Assembly: GCF_938015485.1 (NCBI RefSeq)
Contig: NZ_CALLVU010000027.1
Span: forward strand, 1 to 25,410
Direction of reading: 5' to 3'
DNA from: an uncultured Lachnoanaerobaculum sp.
GTDB lineage: Bacteria > Bacillota > Clostridia > Lachnospirales > Lachnospiraceae
DNA: 25,410 nucleotides
Shown here: piece by piece, positions 7,596 to 15,899 of the stretch
How the letters are laid out: every line of letters begins with the position of its first letter
Numbering within the stretch: position 1 is the stretch's first letter
The notes under the pieces: generated by a model
Databases searched by the model: none
What the model was told of the DNA's origin: nothing
What the model saw: only the letters and a program-made list of their open reading frames with translations
Translations under genes and position numbers: made by a program

Positions 7596-8034
7596 CCATA
7601 CCTTCTACAGCCACTTCTCTATAATCAAATCCCTTTTCAAGGTTCTTTGATATAACCACTCTTATCACATCTTTCGGCAATGCTTCCTTTATCAGAGTTG
7701 ACCACTCTATAAGAATGACGGCATCATCAAATAAAAACTCGTCAAAACCTATCTCGTCAAGCTCCGATATATCACTGATTCTGTATACATCAAAGTGGTG
7801 CAGCCTTTTATCGCCCTCATAAGTCTTTACTATATTGAAGGTGGGGCTTACAATATCCCTTTTTATATTAAGCCCTGCACCTATTCCCTTTGCAAATACA
7901 GTCTTGCCGACTCCAAGGTCTCCGTCCAGACATACTGCTACAGGACCGCTTCTTTTTTTCAAAATATTTGCAAGTCTGTAGGCAATATCAAATGTATCCT
8001 TATCGCAAAAGCTTTCAAAAACAATTTTACTCAT
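7573..8034 (-). CDS. tsaE: tRNA threonylcarbamoyladenosine biosynthesis ATPase TsaE
   Basis: A 153-residue P-loop ATPase that drives the TsaB-TsaD cycle. The Walker A motif is GDLGVGKT at about residues 39-46. It is followed by SPTFNIVKTY, the HHFDVYR segment, ELDEIGFDEFL and the LIEWS strand, all standard for the family. It starts one base after the stop region of the small membrane protein gene, and its end is nested in tsaB. Confidence 0.95.
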   Translation of the reverse strand: MSKIVFESFCDKDTFDIAYRLANILKKRSGPVAVCLDGDLGVGKTVFAKGIGAGLNIKRDIVSPTFNIVKTYEGDKRLHHFDVYRISDISELDEIGFDEFLFDDAVILIEWSTLIKEALPKDVIRVVISKNLEKGFDYREVAVEGMDDEDFRD

Positions 8035-8035
8035 T

Positions 8036-8533
8036 CTAAAATATACTCACTCTTGTCTTTTCTTTTAAAATAGCGACTATTTTTTCTTTATTATCTTTTG
8101 TATACCTGTCAGGTAAAAGATATCCTCTTATCGCATCCACATATATAACTATAATTCCCGGCAATATCCTTGAACGAAATCCGCTTTCCCACTTAAAGTC
8201 GACCTTGTCGTCTCCTGATGCCACCTCTATGCCCTCGTCATCAAGCGAAAGAGAAAGTCCCGCCTTAATGGCATCCGTCCTTGCCTGCTTTTGTGACTTT
8301 AAGTAAAGCATTGCAGGCTGCACTATCAGAAACATATTTGACATTACCAAAAATAAAATCTTTCTCGGAATATCAATCCTGTTCCATGTAGTAATCATAA
8401 AATAATACATTGCCACAGTGAACAATATATTGAAAATAAGCAAAAATCCTCTGTTGCTGTGATACATGGAAAAAAGCCAAATATCCTTAGCATTCAGTTT
8501 CATATCTATTTTTATTTTGTTCATATCAATCAA
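8036..8533 (-). CDS. Small membrane protein with YcxB-like cytosolic domain
   Basis: A 165-residue protein. Two hydrophobic segments, about residues 30-48 (GFLLIFNILFTVAMYYF) and 60-77 (ILFLVMSNMFLIVQP), form a hairpin anchor. They are followed by a soluble part in which LSLSLDDEGIEVASGDDKVDFKWE and a later YLLPDRYTKDNKEKIVAILKE match the YcxB-like pattern (strand, W, strand, then P.R and a C-terminal helix). Function in this family is not known. The start (ATG 8533, or codon 4 at 8524) overlaps the end of tex by up to 8 bases, and its stop abuts tsaE. It is therefore part of the housekeeping run despite looking accessory. Confidence 0.7.
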   Translation of the reverse strand: MIDMNKIKIDMKLNAKDIWLFSMYHSNRGFLLIFNILFTVAMYYFMITTWNRIDIPRKILFLVMSNMFLIVQPAMLYLKSQKQARTDAIKAGLSLSLDDEGIEVASGDDKVDFKWESGFRSRILPGIIVIYVDAIRGYLLPDRYTKDNKEKIVAILKEKTRVSIF

Positions 8534-10679
8534 ATACCATAGACAGCGCTATTCTCTTTTTCTTCAAATCCACACTGTCCACCCTTACTTCAACAATATC
8601 TCCGACACTTACCGCCTCAAGCGGGTGCTTTATAAACTTCTTACTAAGCCTTGAAATATGCACAAGTCCGTCCTGATGAACTCCGATATCCACAAATGCA
8701 CCGAAGTCAATAACATTTCTGACTGTTCCCTTTAATATCATGCCTTCTTTCAAATCTTCCATCTCCATAACATCTGTACGGAGTATCGGCTTTTGCATCT
8801 CATCTCTCGGGTCTCTTCCCGGCTTTTCAAGCTCCTTTACAATATCTCTTAGAGTGATTTCACCGATTTCAAGTTCATCACTTATCTTTTTGAAATCATG
8901 TATTTTCTTTGAAATACCGCCAAGACCTGATAAAGTAATATCACTGTCGCTATATCCCAAGCTCTCCAAAAGTTTTTTTGTGGCGGCATAACTTTCAGGA
9001 TGCACACTTGTCATATCAAGAGGTTCTTTTCCGTCATTTATTCGAAGGAAACCTGCACATTGCTCAAATGCCTTAGGTCCAAGCTTTGAAACCTTCAAAA
9101 GCTCTTTTCTTGTTTTGAAGCTTCCGTTTTCTTCCCTATATACAACTATATTCTTGGCAACAGCCTTTGATATACCTGAAATATACTCTAAAAGAGGTGC
9201 AGATGCGGTGTTCAAATCCACACCTACCTTGTTTACACAGTCTTCCACAACTGCGCCAAGTGCCTCCGAGAGCTTCTTTTGGTTCATATCATGTTGATAC
9301 TGACCGACACCTATGGACTTAGGGTCTATCTTTACAAGCTCCGCCAGCGGATCCTCAAGTCTTCTGGCAATGGAAGCCGCCGACCTCTGTCCAACATCAA
9401 AATTCGGGAACTCTTCTGTAGCAAGCTTACTTGCGGAATATACACTTGCTCCGGCCTCATTTACTATAATGTACTCAAGCTTCGTATCAACTTCCTTTAT
9501 AAGCTCTACAATAACGGCTTCAGACTCTCTGGATGCCGTACCGTTTCCAAGAGAAATAAGACTTATATTGTACTTTTTTATAAGCTCCTTTAATACCTTC
9601 TTAGCCGCCTCCACCTTGTTTTGAGGTGCTGTAGGATAGATAACCGTGGTATCAAGTACCTTTCCGGTTTCATCCACTACGGCAAGCTTACAACCCGTTC
9701 TGAAAGCCGGGTCCCAACCGAGTACCACTCTGCCCGCTACAGGAGGTTGCATAAGAAGCTGAGTAAGGTTCTTACCGAACACCTTGATAGCCTCATCCTC
9801 TGCCTCCTCTGTAAGGCTTGATCTTATATCTCTTTCTATAGACGGTGCAATAAGCCTTTTATATGCGTCGTCTATAGTATCTTTTAATATCTGCTCTGTA
9901 TGTTCATTATGCTTTTTTATAATGCATTTTTCCAGATATCTGATAATCTCCTCAACCGGAGGGTCAAGCTTTACTGTAAGTATCTTTTCTTCCTCTCCTC
10001 TGTTGATTGCAAGTATCTTATATCCTGCTGTTTTTGAAACACTCTCTGCAAAATTGTAATAATTTTCATATACAGATTCTACAGTTTCATCCTTTGCCAC
10101 AGAAGTCAGTATTCCCTGCTTAAATGAGAGATCTCTTATCTTATTTCTAAAAGCCGCATCATCCGAGATTTTCTCTGCAATAATATCCATAGCACCTGCT
10201 ATAGCATCTTCAGGTGTTTCCACCTCAAGGCCTTCTTTATCTGAAAGGTATTTCTTTGCTTCCTCAAGTGCAGGCTGCTTTAGCTTTTCCTCGTAAATAT
10301 CTGTGGCAAAATTCTCAAGACCTTTTTCAATAGCAATCATTGCCCTTGTACGCCTCTTCGGCCTGAAAGGTCTGTATAAATCATCTACCGCTACCAAAGT
10401 GATTGCGGCTTCAATTTCTTTTTTCAACTCGTCGGTAAGCTTACCCTGCTCCTCGATAGCTGAGAGTACCTGAGTCTTTTTTTCCTCAAGATTTCTAAGA
10501 TACTTCAGTCTTTCATCAAACTGTCTGAGTATCTCATCATTAAGCGAACCTGTAACTTCTTTTCTGTATCTTGAAATAAAGGGAATGGTATTTCCCTCAT
10601 CTATCAATTTGATAGTAGCCTCTACCTGTGCCGTCTTTATGCCAAGCTCGTCAGCAAGTATTTTTACTATATCAGTCAA
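8526..10679 (-). CDS. tex: Tex-like RNA-binding protein
   Basis: A 717-residue protein related to the transcription accessory factor Tex/YhgF and eukaryotic Spt6. Order: an N-terminal helical Tex domain (from about residue 5, with RYRKEVTGSLNDE), a YqgF/RNase H-like domain (about 310-450, starting VVLGWDPAFRTGCKLAV), helix-hairpin-helix repeats (about 480-560, ISGISKAVAKNIV and KLGPKAFEQCAGFLRI) and a C-terminal S1 domain (about 640-712, GMILKGTVRNVIDFGAFVDI). Length is normal. The start is a TTG at 10679 preceded by AAGGAGG five bases away, so a rare start codon is paired with a very strong ribosome site; no ATG lies nearby. It is the first gene of the run leading into tsaE. Confidence 0.95.
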   Translation of the reverse strand: MTDIVKILADELGIKTAQVEATIKLIDEGNTIPFISRYRKEVTGSLNDEILRQFDERLKYLRNLEEKKTQVLSAIEEQGKLTDELKKEIEAAITLVAVDDLYRPFRPKRRTRAMIAIEKGLENFATDIYEEKLKQPALEEAKKYLSDKEGLEVETPEDAIAGAMDIIAEKISDDAAFRNKIRDLSFKQGILTSVAKDETVESVYENYYNFAESVSKTAGYKILAINRGEEEKILTVKLDPPVEEIIRYLEKCIIKKHNEHTEQILKDTIDDAYKRLIAPSIERDIRSSLTEEAEDEAIKVFGKNLTQLLMQPPVAGRVVLGWDPAFRTGCKLAVVDETGKVLDTTVIYPTAPQNKVEAAKKVLKELIKKYNISLISLGNGTASRESEAVIVELIKEVDTKLEYIIVNEAGASVYSASKLATEEFPNFDVGQRSAASIARRLEDPLAELVKIDPKSIGVGQYQHDMNQKKLSEALGAVVEDCVNKVGVDLNTASAPLLEYISGISKAVAKNIVVYREENGSFKTRKELLKVSKLGPKAFEQCAGFLRINDGKEPLDMTSVHPESYAATKKLLESLGYSDSDITLSGLGGISKKIHDFKKISDELEIGEITLRDIVKELEKPGRDPRDEMQKPILRTDVMEMEDLKEGMILKGTVRNVIDFGAFVDIGVHQDGLVHISRLSKKFIKHPLEAVSVGDIVEVRVDSVDLKKKRIALSMVFD

Positions 10680-10692
10680 AATTGCCTCCTTA

Positions 10693-11046
10693 TCAATGTG
10701 CTATATACATTTGAATATAGTCCTGTATAACCTTAATCTGTTCCGGTCTGAATTGATTTAAAATTCTTTGATCCCTCAGCTGTACCACCACAAAAAGTAT
10801 CATGGCATATATGACAAGTCCGATAACTATCCCAAATATTCCGGTCACAATACCGGCCACAGCCTTTCCTCTCATTCCGCCCTTGGCTGAGATTATGGCA
10901 AATGCGATTGCAAATATCCCAAGCGGAATACCGAGCGGAACACCCGATGTGGGCAGTGAACACATACATGACAGTATTGACACGATGCCGAACACCATCG
11001 ACCTGTTCTCCCACCTCTTTTTTGTCTTTTCTTCAGTATTTTTCAT
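10693..11046 (-). CDS. DUF4190-like membrane protein
   Basis: A 117-residue protein with a charged cytosolic N-terminus and two hydrophobic stretches, about residues 18-53 (broken by Gly/Pro, SGVPLGIPLGIFAIAFAIIS) and 60-88 (KAVAGIVTGIFGIVIGLVIYAMILFVVV). The AIISAKGG..GKAVAGIVTG pattern is the DUF4190 signature. A polar C-terminal tail follows. ATG 11046 has GGGGA upstream. It lies 13 bases before the strong tex ribosome site and after the DUF2752 gene, so the three may share a transcript. Function unknown. Confidence 0.75.
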   Translation of the reverse strand: MKNTEEKTKKRWENRSMVFGIVSILSCMCSLPTSGVPLGIPLGIFAIAFAIISAKGGMRGKAVAGIVTGIFGIVIGLVIYAMILFVVVQLRDQRILNQFRPEQIKVIQDYIQMYIAH

Positions 11047-11059
11047 CTATAATCCCCGT

Positions 11060-11401
11060 CTATTTCAGTAAGTCTATGCCTCTAAAAACTAAAAACCAGT
11101 CCTTCACAACCCAATTCAAAAGCATTATAACGACTCCGATATACAGCATGGGCAGAATAATCTTATCCTTATTCAAACGCCTGCCGCTAATCCTATACTT
11201 TACTACAAAAGCGAAAAAAATAAAAGTTGCAATAACCGTATACAGCACTATCGGATTATAAATAAAGCTCTTTTCTACATTTCCTCTTATCAAAAACCTT
11301 ACTGCCCTTGTACCTCCGCATCCCGGACAATATAATCCTGTGAACTCGTGAAATACACATGGCGGCAGCGGTTTTACCAATTTATCAAATATTCTTTCCA
11401 T
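11060..11401 (-). CDS. DUF2752 membrane protein
   Basis: A 113-residue membrane protein. The DUF2752 signature is clear: GLYCPGCGGTRAVRFLIRGN at about residues 22-41, with the C-x2-C-G-G-x-R core. Two or three hydrophobic segments follow (about 49-70 and 86-105). The family is often linked to membrane-embedded functions but has no settled activity. I chose ATG 11401; two GTG codons further upstream fall inside the terminator hairpin of hom. No ribosome site is visible before either, which is unusual here. Confidence 0.78.
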   Translation of the reverse strand: MERIFDKLVKPLPPCVFHEFTGLYCPGCGGTRAVRFLIRGNVEKSFIYNPIVLYTVIATFIFFAFVVKYRISGRRLNKDKIILPMLYIGVVIMLLNWVVKDWFLVFRGIDLLK

Positions 11402-11402
11402 A

Positions 11403-11431
11403 TAAAAATATAGCACCACCTGTGGTGGTGC
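11403..11431 (-). terminator. Terminator of the ACT protein-hom unit
   Basis: A perfect 8-bp stem (GCACCACC 11413-11420, GGTGGTGC 11424-11431) with a 3-base loop lies eight bases beyond the hom stop. On the minus strand it runs into TATATTTTTATA. The ATG of the next gene on this strand follows within about 12 bases. Confidence 0.75.
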
Positions 11432-11438
11432 CGAATAC

Positions 11439-12659
11439 TTAAGCTATCTTTGTTCTAATATATTTTATCACATCACCGAGATTATTCAAGGCTGTAAGGA
11501 AATCTCTTTCCTTCATAAGGTCTGTAACCAATGCGAACTCATCCTTGCCGTCAAGGTATACTTCCTTTGCGTTCTTGAATGTCTCTTTGCACTTATTTAT
11601 AAACTTGGCATCCCTGCCCTTAAATCTTACAAAGTACTTGTGGCTTGTCTCATTCATATCGACCACATTCTGCTTTTCATCTCCCCAGCCGAATGTTGCC
11701 ACATTTTTATCCTTATTCTTTGTAATGGCTACGATATCCGCCACTACTGCACTTGCTGTAGGCAGCTTACCTGCGCCGCTTCCGTATAACATACTCTTTC
11801 CGAGCATATTTCCTTCCACCATGATACCGTTGAACACATCATTTACCATGTAAAGAGGATGGTCTCTTTCAACCATTACAGGTGCAACAAATGCAAATAC
11901 CTTGCCGTCTTCAAACTTTGAATCACCGAAGAGCTTAATAGAAAGCTTCATATGCTTTGCATATTCAAAATCTGTAGTATCAATCTTTGTAATACCCTCT
12001 GTATGGATTTCCTCAAAGTTTACTTCCTTGCCTGTTGCCAAAGATGCCAATATTGCAATCTTTCTGCAGGTGTCATAACCTTCCACATCAGCTTCCGGAT
12101 TTCTCTCGGCATATCCAAGCTCCTGTGCTGTAGAAAGTGCTTTTTCAAAGTCCTCACCCTCGGTATCCATCTTTGTAAGTATATAGTTTGTAGTACCGTT
12201 TAAGATACCTGTAATCTCTTTAAAATGCTCACCCGCATAGCTTTCCGTAATTGTTCTGATTATCGGAATACCTCCGCCTACACTTGCCTCAAAGAAGAAG
12301 TTTACATTTTTTTCTCTTGCAATCTTTAAAAGCTCGGTACCGTGTGCCGCTACCAATGCCTTATTTGATGTGGTGACATGCTTTCCTGAAAGAAGTGCGT
12401 CTCTTACAAACTCAAATGCAGGAGATGTTCCTCCCATTGTCTCCACAACCACATCTATATCATTATCTTCTATTATTTCCTTTATGTCATGTACAACAAG
12501 ACTTTCCCACTCACTGCCGGGAAACTCACGGATATCAAGAATCTTTTTTACCGCTATATCTTCACCTGTCTTTTGCTTTAAAAGAGCGTTGTTCTCCTTT
12601 ATAACTTCATATACACCTGAACCTACTGTTCCAAATCCTAAAATTGCAATATTAAACAT
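11439..12659 (-). CDS. hom: Homoserine dehydrogenase
   Basis: A 406-residue NAD(P)H-dependent enzyme that reduces aspartate semialdehyde to homoserine for threonine and methionine. The Rossmann loop is GFGTVGSGV at residues 8-16. Catalytic-region motifs are TSNKALVAAHG (lysine), ASVGGGIPIIRT, GILNGTTNYILT and EADVEGYDTCRK. The C-terminal 80 residues (from about NVVDMNETSHKYFVRF) are an ACT-like regulatory module, fitting feedback by threonine. It starts four bases after the ACT protein gene; the GGGAG ribosome site overlaps that gene's stop, so the two are coupled. Confidence 0.96.
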   Translation of the reverse strand: MFNIAILGFGTVGSGVYEVIKENNALLKQKTGEDIAVKKILDIREFPGSEWESLVVHDIKEIIEDNDIDVVVETMGGTSPAFEFVRDALLSGKHVTTSNKALVAAHGTELLKIAREKNVNFFFEASVGGGIPIIRTITESYAGEHFKEITGILNGTTNYILTKMDTEGEDFEKALSTAQELGYAERNPEADVEGYDTCRKIAILASLATGKEVNFEEIHTEGITKIDTTDFEYAKHMKLSIKLFGDSKFEDGKVFAFVAPVMVERDHPLYMVNDVFNGIMVEGNMLGKSMLYGSGAGKLPTASAVVADIVAITKNKDKNVATFGWGDEKQNVVDMNETSHKYFVRFKGRDAKFINKCKETFKNAKEVYLDGKDEFALVTDLMKERDFLTALNNLGDVIKYIRTKIA

Positions 12660-12662
12660 ATA

Positions 12663-13106
12663 TTACTCCCTAGCTAAAATTTTTATATCAAATATGCCTT
12701 CCAAACTCCTGATTTCATCTACCAGCTTAGACAAGTCTCCGGTATCCTTCAAAATCTCTATAGACAAAGAAATAGTTGCCACACCGCTTACCGGTATAGT
12801 TTGATGTATTGTCAAAATATTGGCATGATATTTTGCAACTACTGCCAAAAGCTCCGATAAAAGACCCGGTTGATCTGATATCTGAATTGAAAGGGTAATA
12901 TTCCTTCCCTTTGAAGAATCATCAAACGGAAATATATCATCCTTATATTTATAAAATGAGCTTCTGCTTATACCACATTTATCTGTGGCTTCTTTTACAG
13001 TCATCATCTTATCCGCTGTCAGCAGTCTTTTCGCCTCAACCACTTTTATAAGTACCTCAGGCACCGCCTTGTCTTTTACCACATAATATTTGACATTCTG
13101 TTCCAT
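12663..13106 (-). CDS. pheB: ACT domain protein, PheB/UPF0735 family
   Basis: A 147-residue protein. Residues about 1-60 hold a helix-turn-helix-like segment (MMTVKEATDKCGISRSSFYKYKD) and residues about 68-145 an ACT domain (ITLSIQISDQPGLLSELLAVVA). This is the PheB-type layout found next to hom in many Firmicutes. Its role is probably amino-acid-responsive regulation; the name comes from B. subtilis, where a catalytic role in phenylalanine synthesis is not supported. The ATG is preceded by GAGGCG. It is first in the unit with hom. Confidence 0.85.
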   Translation of the reverse strand: MEQNVKYYVVKDKAVPEVLIKVVEAKRLLTADKMMTVKEATDKCGISRSSFYKYKDDIFPFDDSSKGRNITLSIQISDQPGLLSELLAVVAKYHANILTIHQTIPVSGVATISLSIEILKDTGDLSKLVDEIRSLEGIFDIKILARE

Positions 13107-13143
13107 GTTCGCCTCTAAAATACATCTGTTCGTCTACCGCACA

Positions 13144-13172
13144 ATGATAGCATACAGGATTTTAAATTGCAA
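13144..13172 (-). promoter_or_regulatory. Promoter of pheB-hom
   Basis: On the minus strand TTGCAA (13167-13172) and TATCAT (13144-13149) are 17 bases apart, and a TGC before the -10 forms an extended -10 element. The predicted start leaves a leader of about 30 bases, which is too short for a T-box. Confidence 0.6.
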
Positions 13173-13205
13173 GTAAAAATCTGTTGCGGTATCCGATTTA
13201 AGACA

Positions 13206-13240
13206 CAAAAAAGAGGCCGAATACACAGCCTCTAAAAAAA
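13206..13240 (-). terminator. Terminator of phosphoglucomutase
   Basis: The stem AGAGGC (13212-13217)/GCCTCT (13228-13233) has a 10-base loop, an A-tract on its upstream side and a T-tract after it on the minus strand. It begins immediately after the phosphoglucomutase stop. Confidence 0.85.
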
Positions 13241-13241
13241 T

Positions 13242-14957
13242 TTATGCTAAATGCTTCTTAAGTTCATCAGCTATTTTGCTCTCAAGTTCTCTTGCACTTG
13301 ACTCATTTTCACCGGTTATTGCAAGGTATAATTTAAGCTTAGGCTCGGTTCCTGAAGGTCTTAATACCGCACTTGAATTACCCTCAAGCATATACTTGAT
13401 AACATTTGACTTCGGAAGCTTTATCTCCTCCTTGGCACCTGTTTTCAGTGTAGTCTGAGTGGAAGTCTCATAATCTCTTACCTCAAGCACCTTTACACCT
13501 GCAATCTCACTTGGAGTATTGTTTCTGAAGCTGTCCATTATCTCATTCATCTTGTTCATACCGCTCTCGCCGTCAAACTCAAATGAATAAAGTGTATTCA
13601 GATAATAGCCGTACTTCTTATAAAGTCCCTCAAGTACCTCAAGCAGTGACTTTCCTTCGGCCTTATAGTATGCAAACATCTGTGCAATCAGATATGAGCC
13701 GTTTACGGCATCCTTATCTCTTACATAGCTTCCTGAAAGGTAACCGTAGCTCTCCTCAAATCCGAGTAGATATCTGTCAACCTCACCGTCCTTTTCAAGA
13801 CCTGCAATCTGATCTCCAATATACTTAAATCCTGTAAGCACGTCTCTGGTCTCAATGCCGTAGTCGTCAGCCACTCTCTTTGCAAGATCCGTGGTAACTA
13901 TGGTCTTTACAAGTACAGGCTTCTTAGGCATTATACCCATAGCAATCTTTCTCTTTGCGATAAAGTCTGTAAGAAGTACACCTACCTCATTACCTGAGAA
14001 AAGTCTGAAGTCGTCGCCCTGCTTTACGGCAATACCCACTCTGTCACAGTCCGGGTCTGTAGCTATAAGTATATCGGCACCTACATCCTTGGCAACCTTA
14101 AGTCCTACCTCAAGCGCCTGTCTTATCTCAGGGTTAGGGTATGGGCAGGTAGGGAAATCACCGTTTGGAGTAGCCTGCTCTTTAACCACCTCTATATTGG
14201 TGAAGCCGTTTTTCTTAAGACAGGTTGTAACACATCTGAGTCCCGTTCCGTACAGCGGTGTATAAGCAATCTTTACGTCCTTATTTACATCGTCACCTAT
14301 GAAAGTCTGTGTTGAAACCGCATCTATGAACTCGTTAAAAGTATTCTCGCTTATATACTCTATAATACCTGTCTCAAGGCCTTCTTTGAAGTCCACAATC
14401 TTGTAATCCGAGAATGTATCCACACTGTTTATCTCATCAAGTATCCTGTCGGCCACTTCATTGGCTATCTGACATCCGTCCGCACCATAAACCTTATATC
14501 CGTTGTACTTTGCAGGGTTGTGGCTTGCAGTTATTATAATACCTCCGTCACATCCGAGCTCTCTTACTGCAAATGAAAGAGAAGGAGTAGGCATAAGCTC
14601 TTTCCAGATATAAACCTTGATACCTGCGCCTGCAAATATTCCTGCCGCCCATTTTGCGAAAAGCTCCGAATTATGTCTGCTGTCATATGCTATGGCAAGC
14701 TTCGGGGTCTTTGAAATCGAATTTATATAGTTTGCCAATCCTCTGGTGGCTTTACCTACAGTATAGATATTCATTCTGTTACTTCCGACACCCAGTACGC
14801 CTCTTAAACCTCCTGTACCGAAAGCAAGCTCCTTATAGAATCTGTCGTTGATAGCGTCTTCATCACTCTCGATAGCCGCAAGCTCCGCTATAAGATTTTC
14901 ATCCTTAAGTTTTGCACTCTTCCAAGTCTCATAAGTTTTTTTTGTAAGTTCGTTCAT
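13242..14957 (-). CDS. pgcA: Phospho-sugar mutase (phosphoglucomutase)
   Basis: A 571-residue alpha-D-phosphohexomutase that interconverts glucose 1- and 6-phosphate (possibly also mannose phosphates). Key sites: GTGGLRG near the N-terminus, the phosphoserine loop TASHNPAKYNGYK, the metal loop DPDCDR, the sugar-binding GFEESYGYL and the phosphate-binding RPSGTEPKLKLY at the C-terminus. Length matches the B. subtilis PgcA group. I chose ATG 14957 because AAAGGAG lies four bases upstream; the frame extends to 15002 but without a ribosome site. It has its own promoter and terminator, so it is probably monocistronic. The product would feed UDP-glucose and envelope glycan synthesis. Confidence 0.94.
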   Translation of the reverse strand: MNELTKKTYETWKSAKLKDENLIAELAAIESDEDAINDRFYKELAFGTGGLRGVLGVGSNRMNIYTVGKATRGLANYINSISKTPKLAIAYDSRHNSELFAKWAAGIFAGAGIKVYIWKELMPTPSLSFAVRELGCDGGIIITASHNPAKYNGYKVYGADGCQIANEVADRILDEINSVDTFSDYKIVDFKEGLETGIIEYISENTFNEFIDAVSTQTFIGDDVNKDVKIAYTPLYGTGLRCVTTCLKKNGFTNIEVVKEQATPNGDFPTCPYPNPEIRQALEVGLKVAKDVGADILIATDPDCDRVGIAVKQGDDFRLFSGNEVGVLLTDFIAKRKIAMGIMPKKPVLVKTIVTTDLAKRVADDYGIETRDVLTGFKYIGDQIAGLEKDGEVDRYLLGFEESYGYLSGSYVRDKDAVNGSYLIAQMFAYYKAEGKSLLEVLEGLYKKYGYYLNTLYSFEFDGESGMNKMNEIMDSFRNNTPSEIAGVKVLEVRDYETSTQTTLKTGAKEEIKLPKSNVIKYMLEGNSSAVLRPSGTEPKLKLYLAITGENESSARELESKIADELKKHLA

Positions 14958-15025
14958 AATGCTCCTTTCATAGGGAATATATGTTACCCGATTGCTGCAC
15001 ATTTTGCACTCACAATCCTTGTATC

Positions 15026-15054
15026 ATCATACCAAATTTCACGGTTATTTTCCA
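15026..15054 (-). promoter_or_regulatory. Putative promoter of pgcA
   Basis: An extended -10 (TGGTATGAT, core 15026-15031 on the minus strand) lies 17 bases from a weak -35 (TGGAAA, 15049-15054). The box overlaps the last codons of the upstream glycosylase gene. Confidence 0.45.
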
Positions 15055-15899
15055 GCATGTTTCGTACTTTCTCTGCCGTAATAGAAAATATATTGCTGAA
15101 TAACTCCGGCATAACCGTCATAGCGTTTTAGCGGAAATTCTCCGTCATAATGCTCATCAATCATTCTCTTTATCCAAACGTCTATAGGGAAGGCCGCAAT
15201 CCTGTGATATCCGAAAAGCGCCACACAGTTTGCAACCTTGATACCCACTCCCTTAAGGCTCATAAGTGCCGCCAAAAGCTCATTGTCGTCAAGACGGCTT
15301 AAAGCTTTAAGGTCGATATCTCCTCTATATACAGCCTTTGCACTTGCCTCGATATAAGGACTTCTGTACCCCAGTGAACAGGCATTCAAATCGTCAAGAC
15401 TTGCATCTGCAAGTGCTTTAGGTGTAGGGAAAGCATAAAACTCACTGTTTTTATCAATATTTTTTATAAAATCAGGTACTTTCATATCTATCTTTTTGCC
15501 ATATCTTTTTGCAAGCTTTTCGATAGATGATTTTATCGCAGGTATACTCTTTCTTTGTGAAATTATAAAGGATATAAGCATCTCCCACTTGTCCTGATTG
15601 AGTATCCTGATACCGTAAGAGTACCTTGCGGCATTTATCAAAAACAGATCATCGGGAGGAATGTTCTTTTCAAAATCACTGTAGTCAAGCCTTAAGTCAA
15701 AATAGTCAATCCAAAACTCTTCAAACTCGGACTCGCTGCATGAGAGTATGTATCCGTCATCATCCTCTTTTATAAACAAAAGCTTATCACCTGCCACAAG
15801 GCTGTATTCATCGTCATAAACATTAAATCTAAATATCTGTCCGCTCTCTGCGATCTTTTTCATATCCAGATACGGGTATTGTATTCTAAACATATTCAT
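15045..15899 (-). CDS. 8-oxoguanine DNA glycosylase/AP lyase (Ogg1 type)
   Basis: A 284-residue base-excision repair enzyme. The N-terminal third is the OGG_N beta-rich domain. The helix-hairpin-helix/GPD core is at about residues 195-240: LKGVGIKVANCVALFG (Lys matching the Schiff-base lysine of Ogg1) and AAFPIDVWIKRMI (Asp matching the general base). The ending FYYGRESTKHAGK is typical of bacterial members. I chose ATG 15899; AAGGA precedes it. The longer frame to 15953 would start inside the pseudouridine synthase gene without a ribosome site. It overlaps the 3' end of that gene by 14 bases and is the last gene of the copper operon. Confidence 0.9.
   Translation of the reverse strand: MNMFRIQYPYLDMKKIAESGQIFRFNVYDDEYSLVAGDKLLFIKEDDDGYILSCSESEFEEFWIDYFDLRLDYSDFEKNIPPDDLFLINAARYSYGIRILNQDKWEMLISFIISQRKSIPAIKSSIEKLAKRYGKKIDMKVPDFIKNIDKNSEFYAFPTPKALADASLDDLNACSLGYRSPYIEASAKAVYRGDIDLKALSRLDDNELLAALMSLKGVGIKVANCVALFGYHRIAAFPIDVWIKRMIDEHYDGEFPLKRYDGYAGVIQQYIFYYGRESTKHAGK

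Noticed and set aside
13107..13205. A possible T-box or amino-acid riboswitch before the ACT protein-hom unit
   Set aside because: The promoter leaves only about 30 bases of leader and no specifier loop or antiterminator sequence is present.
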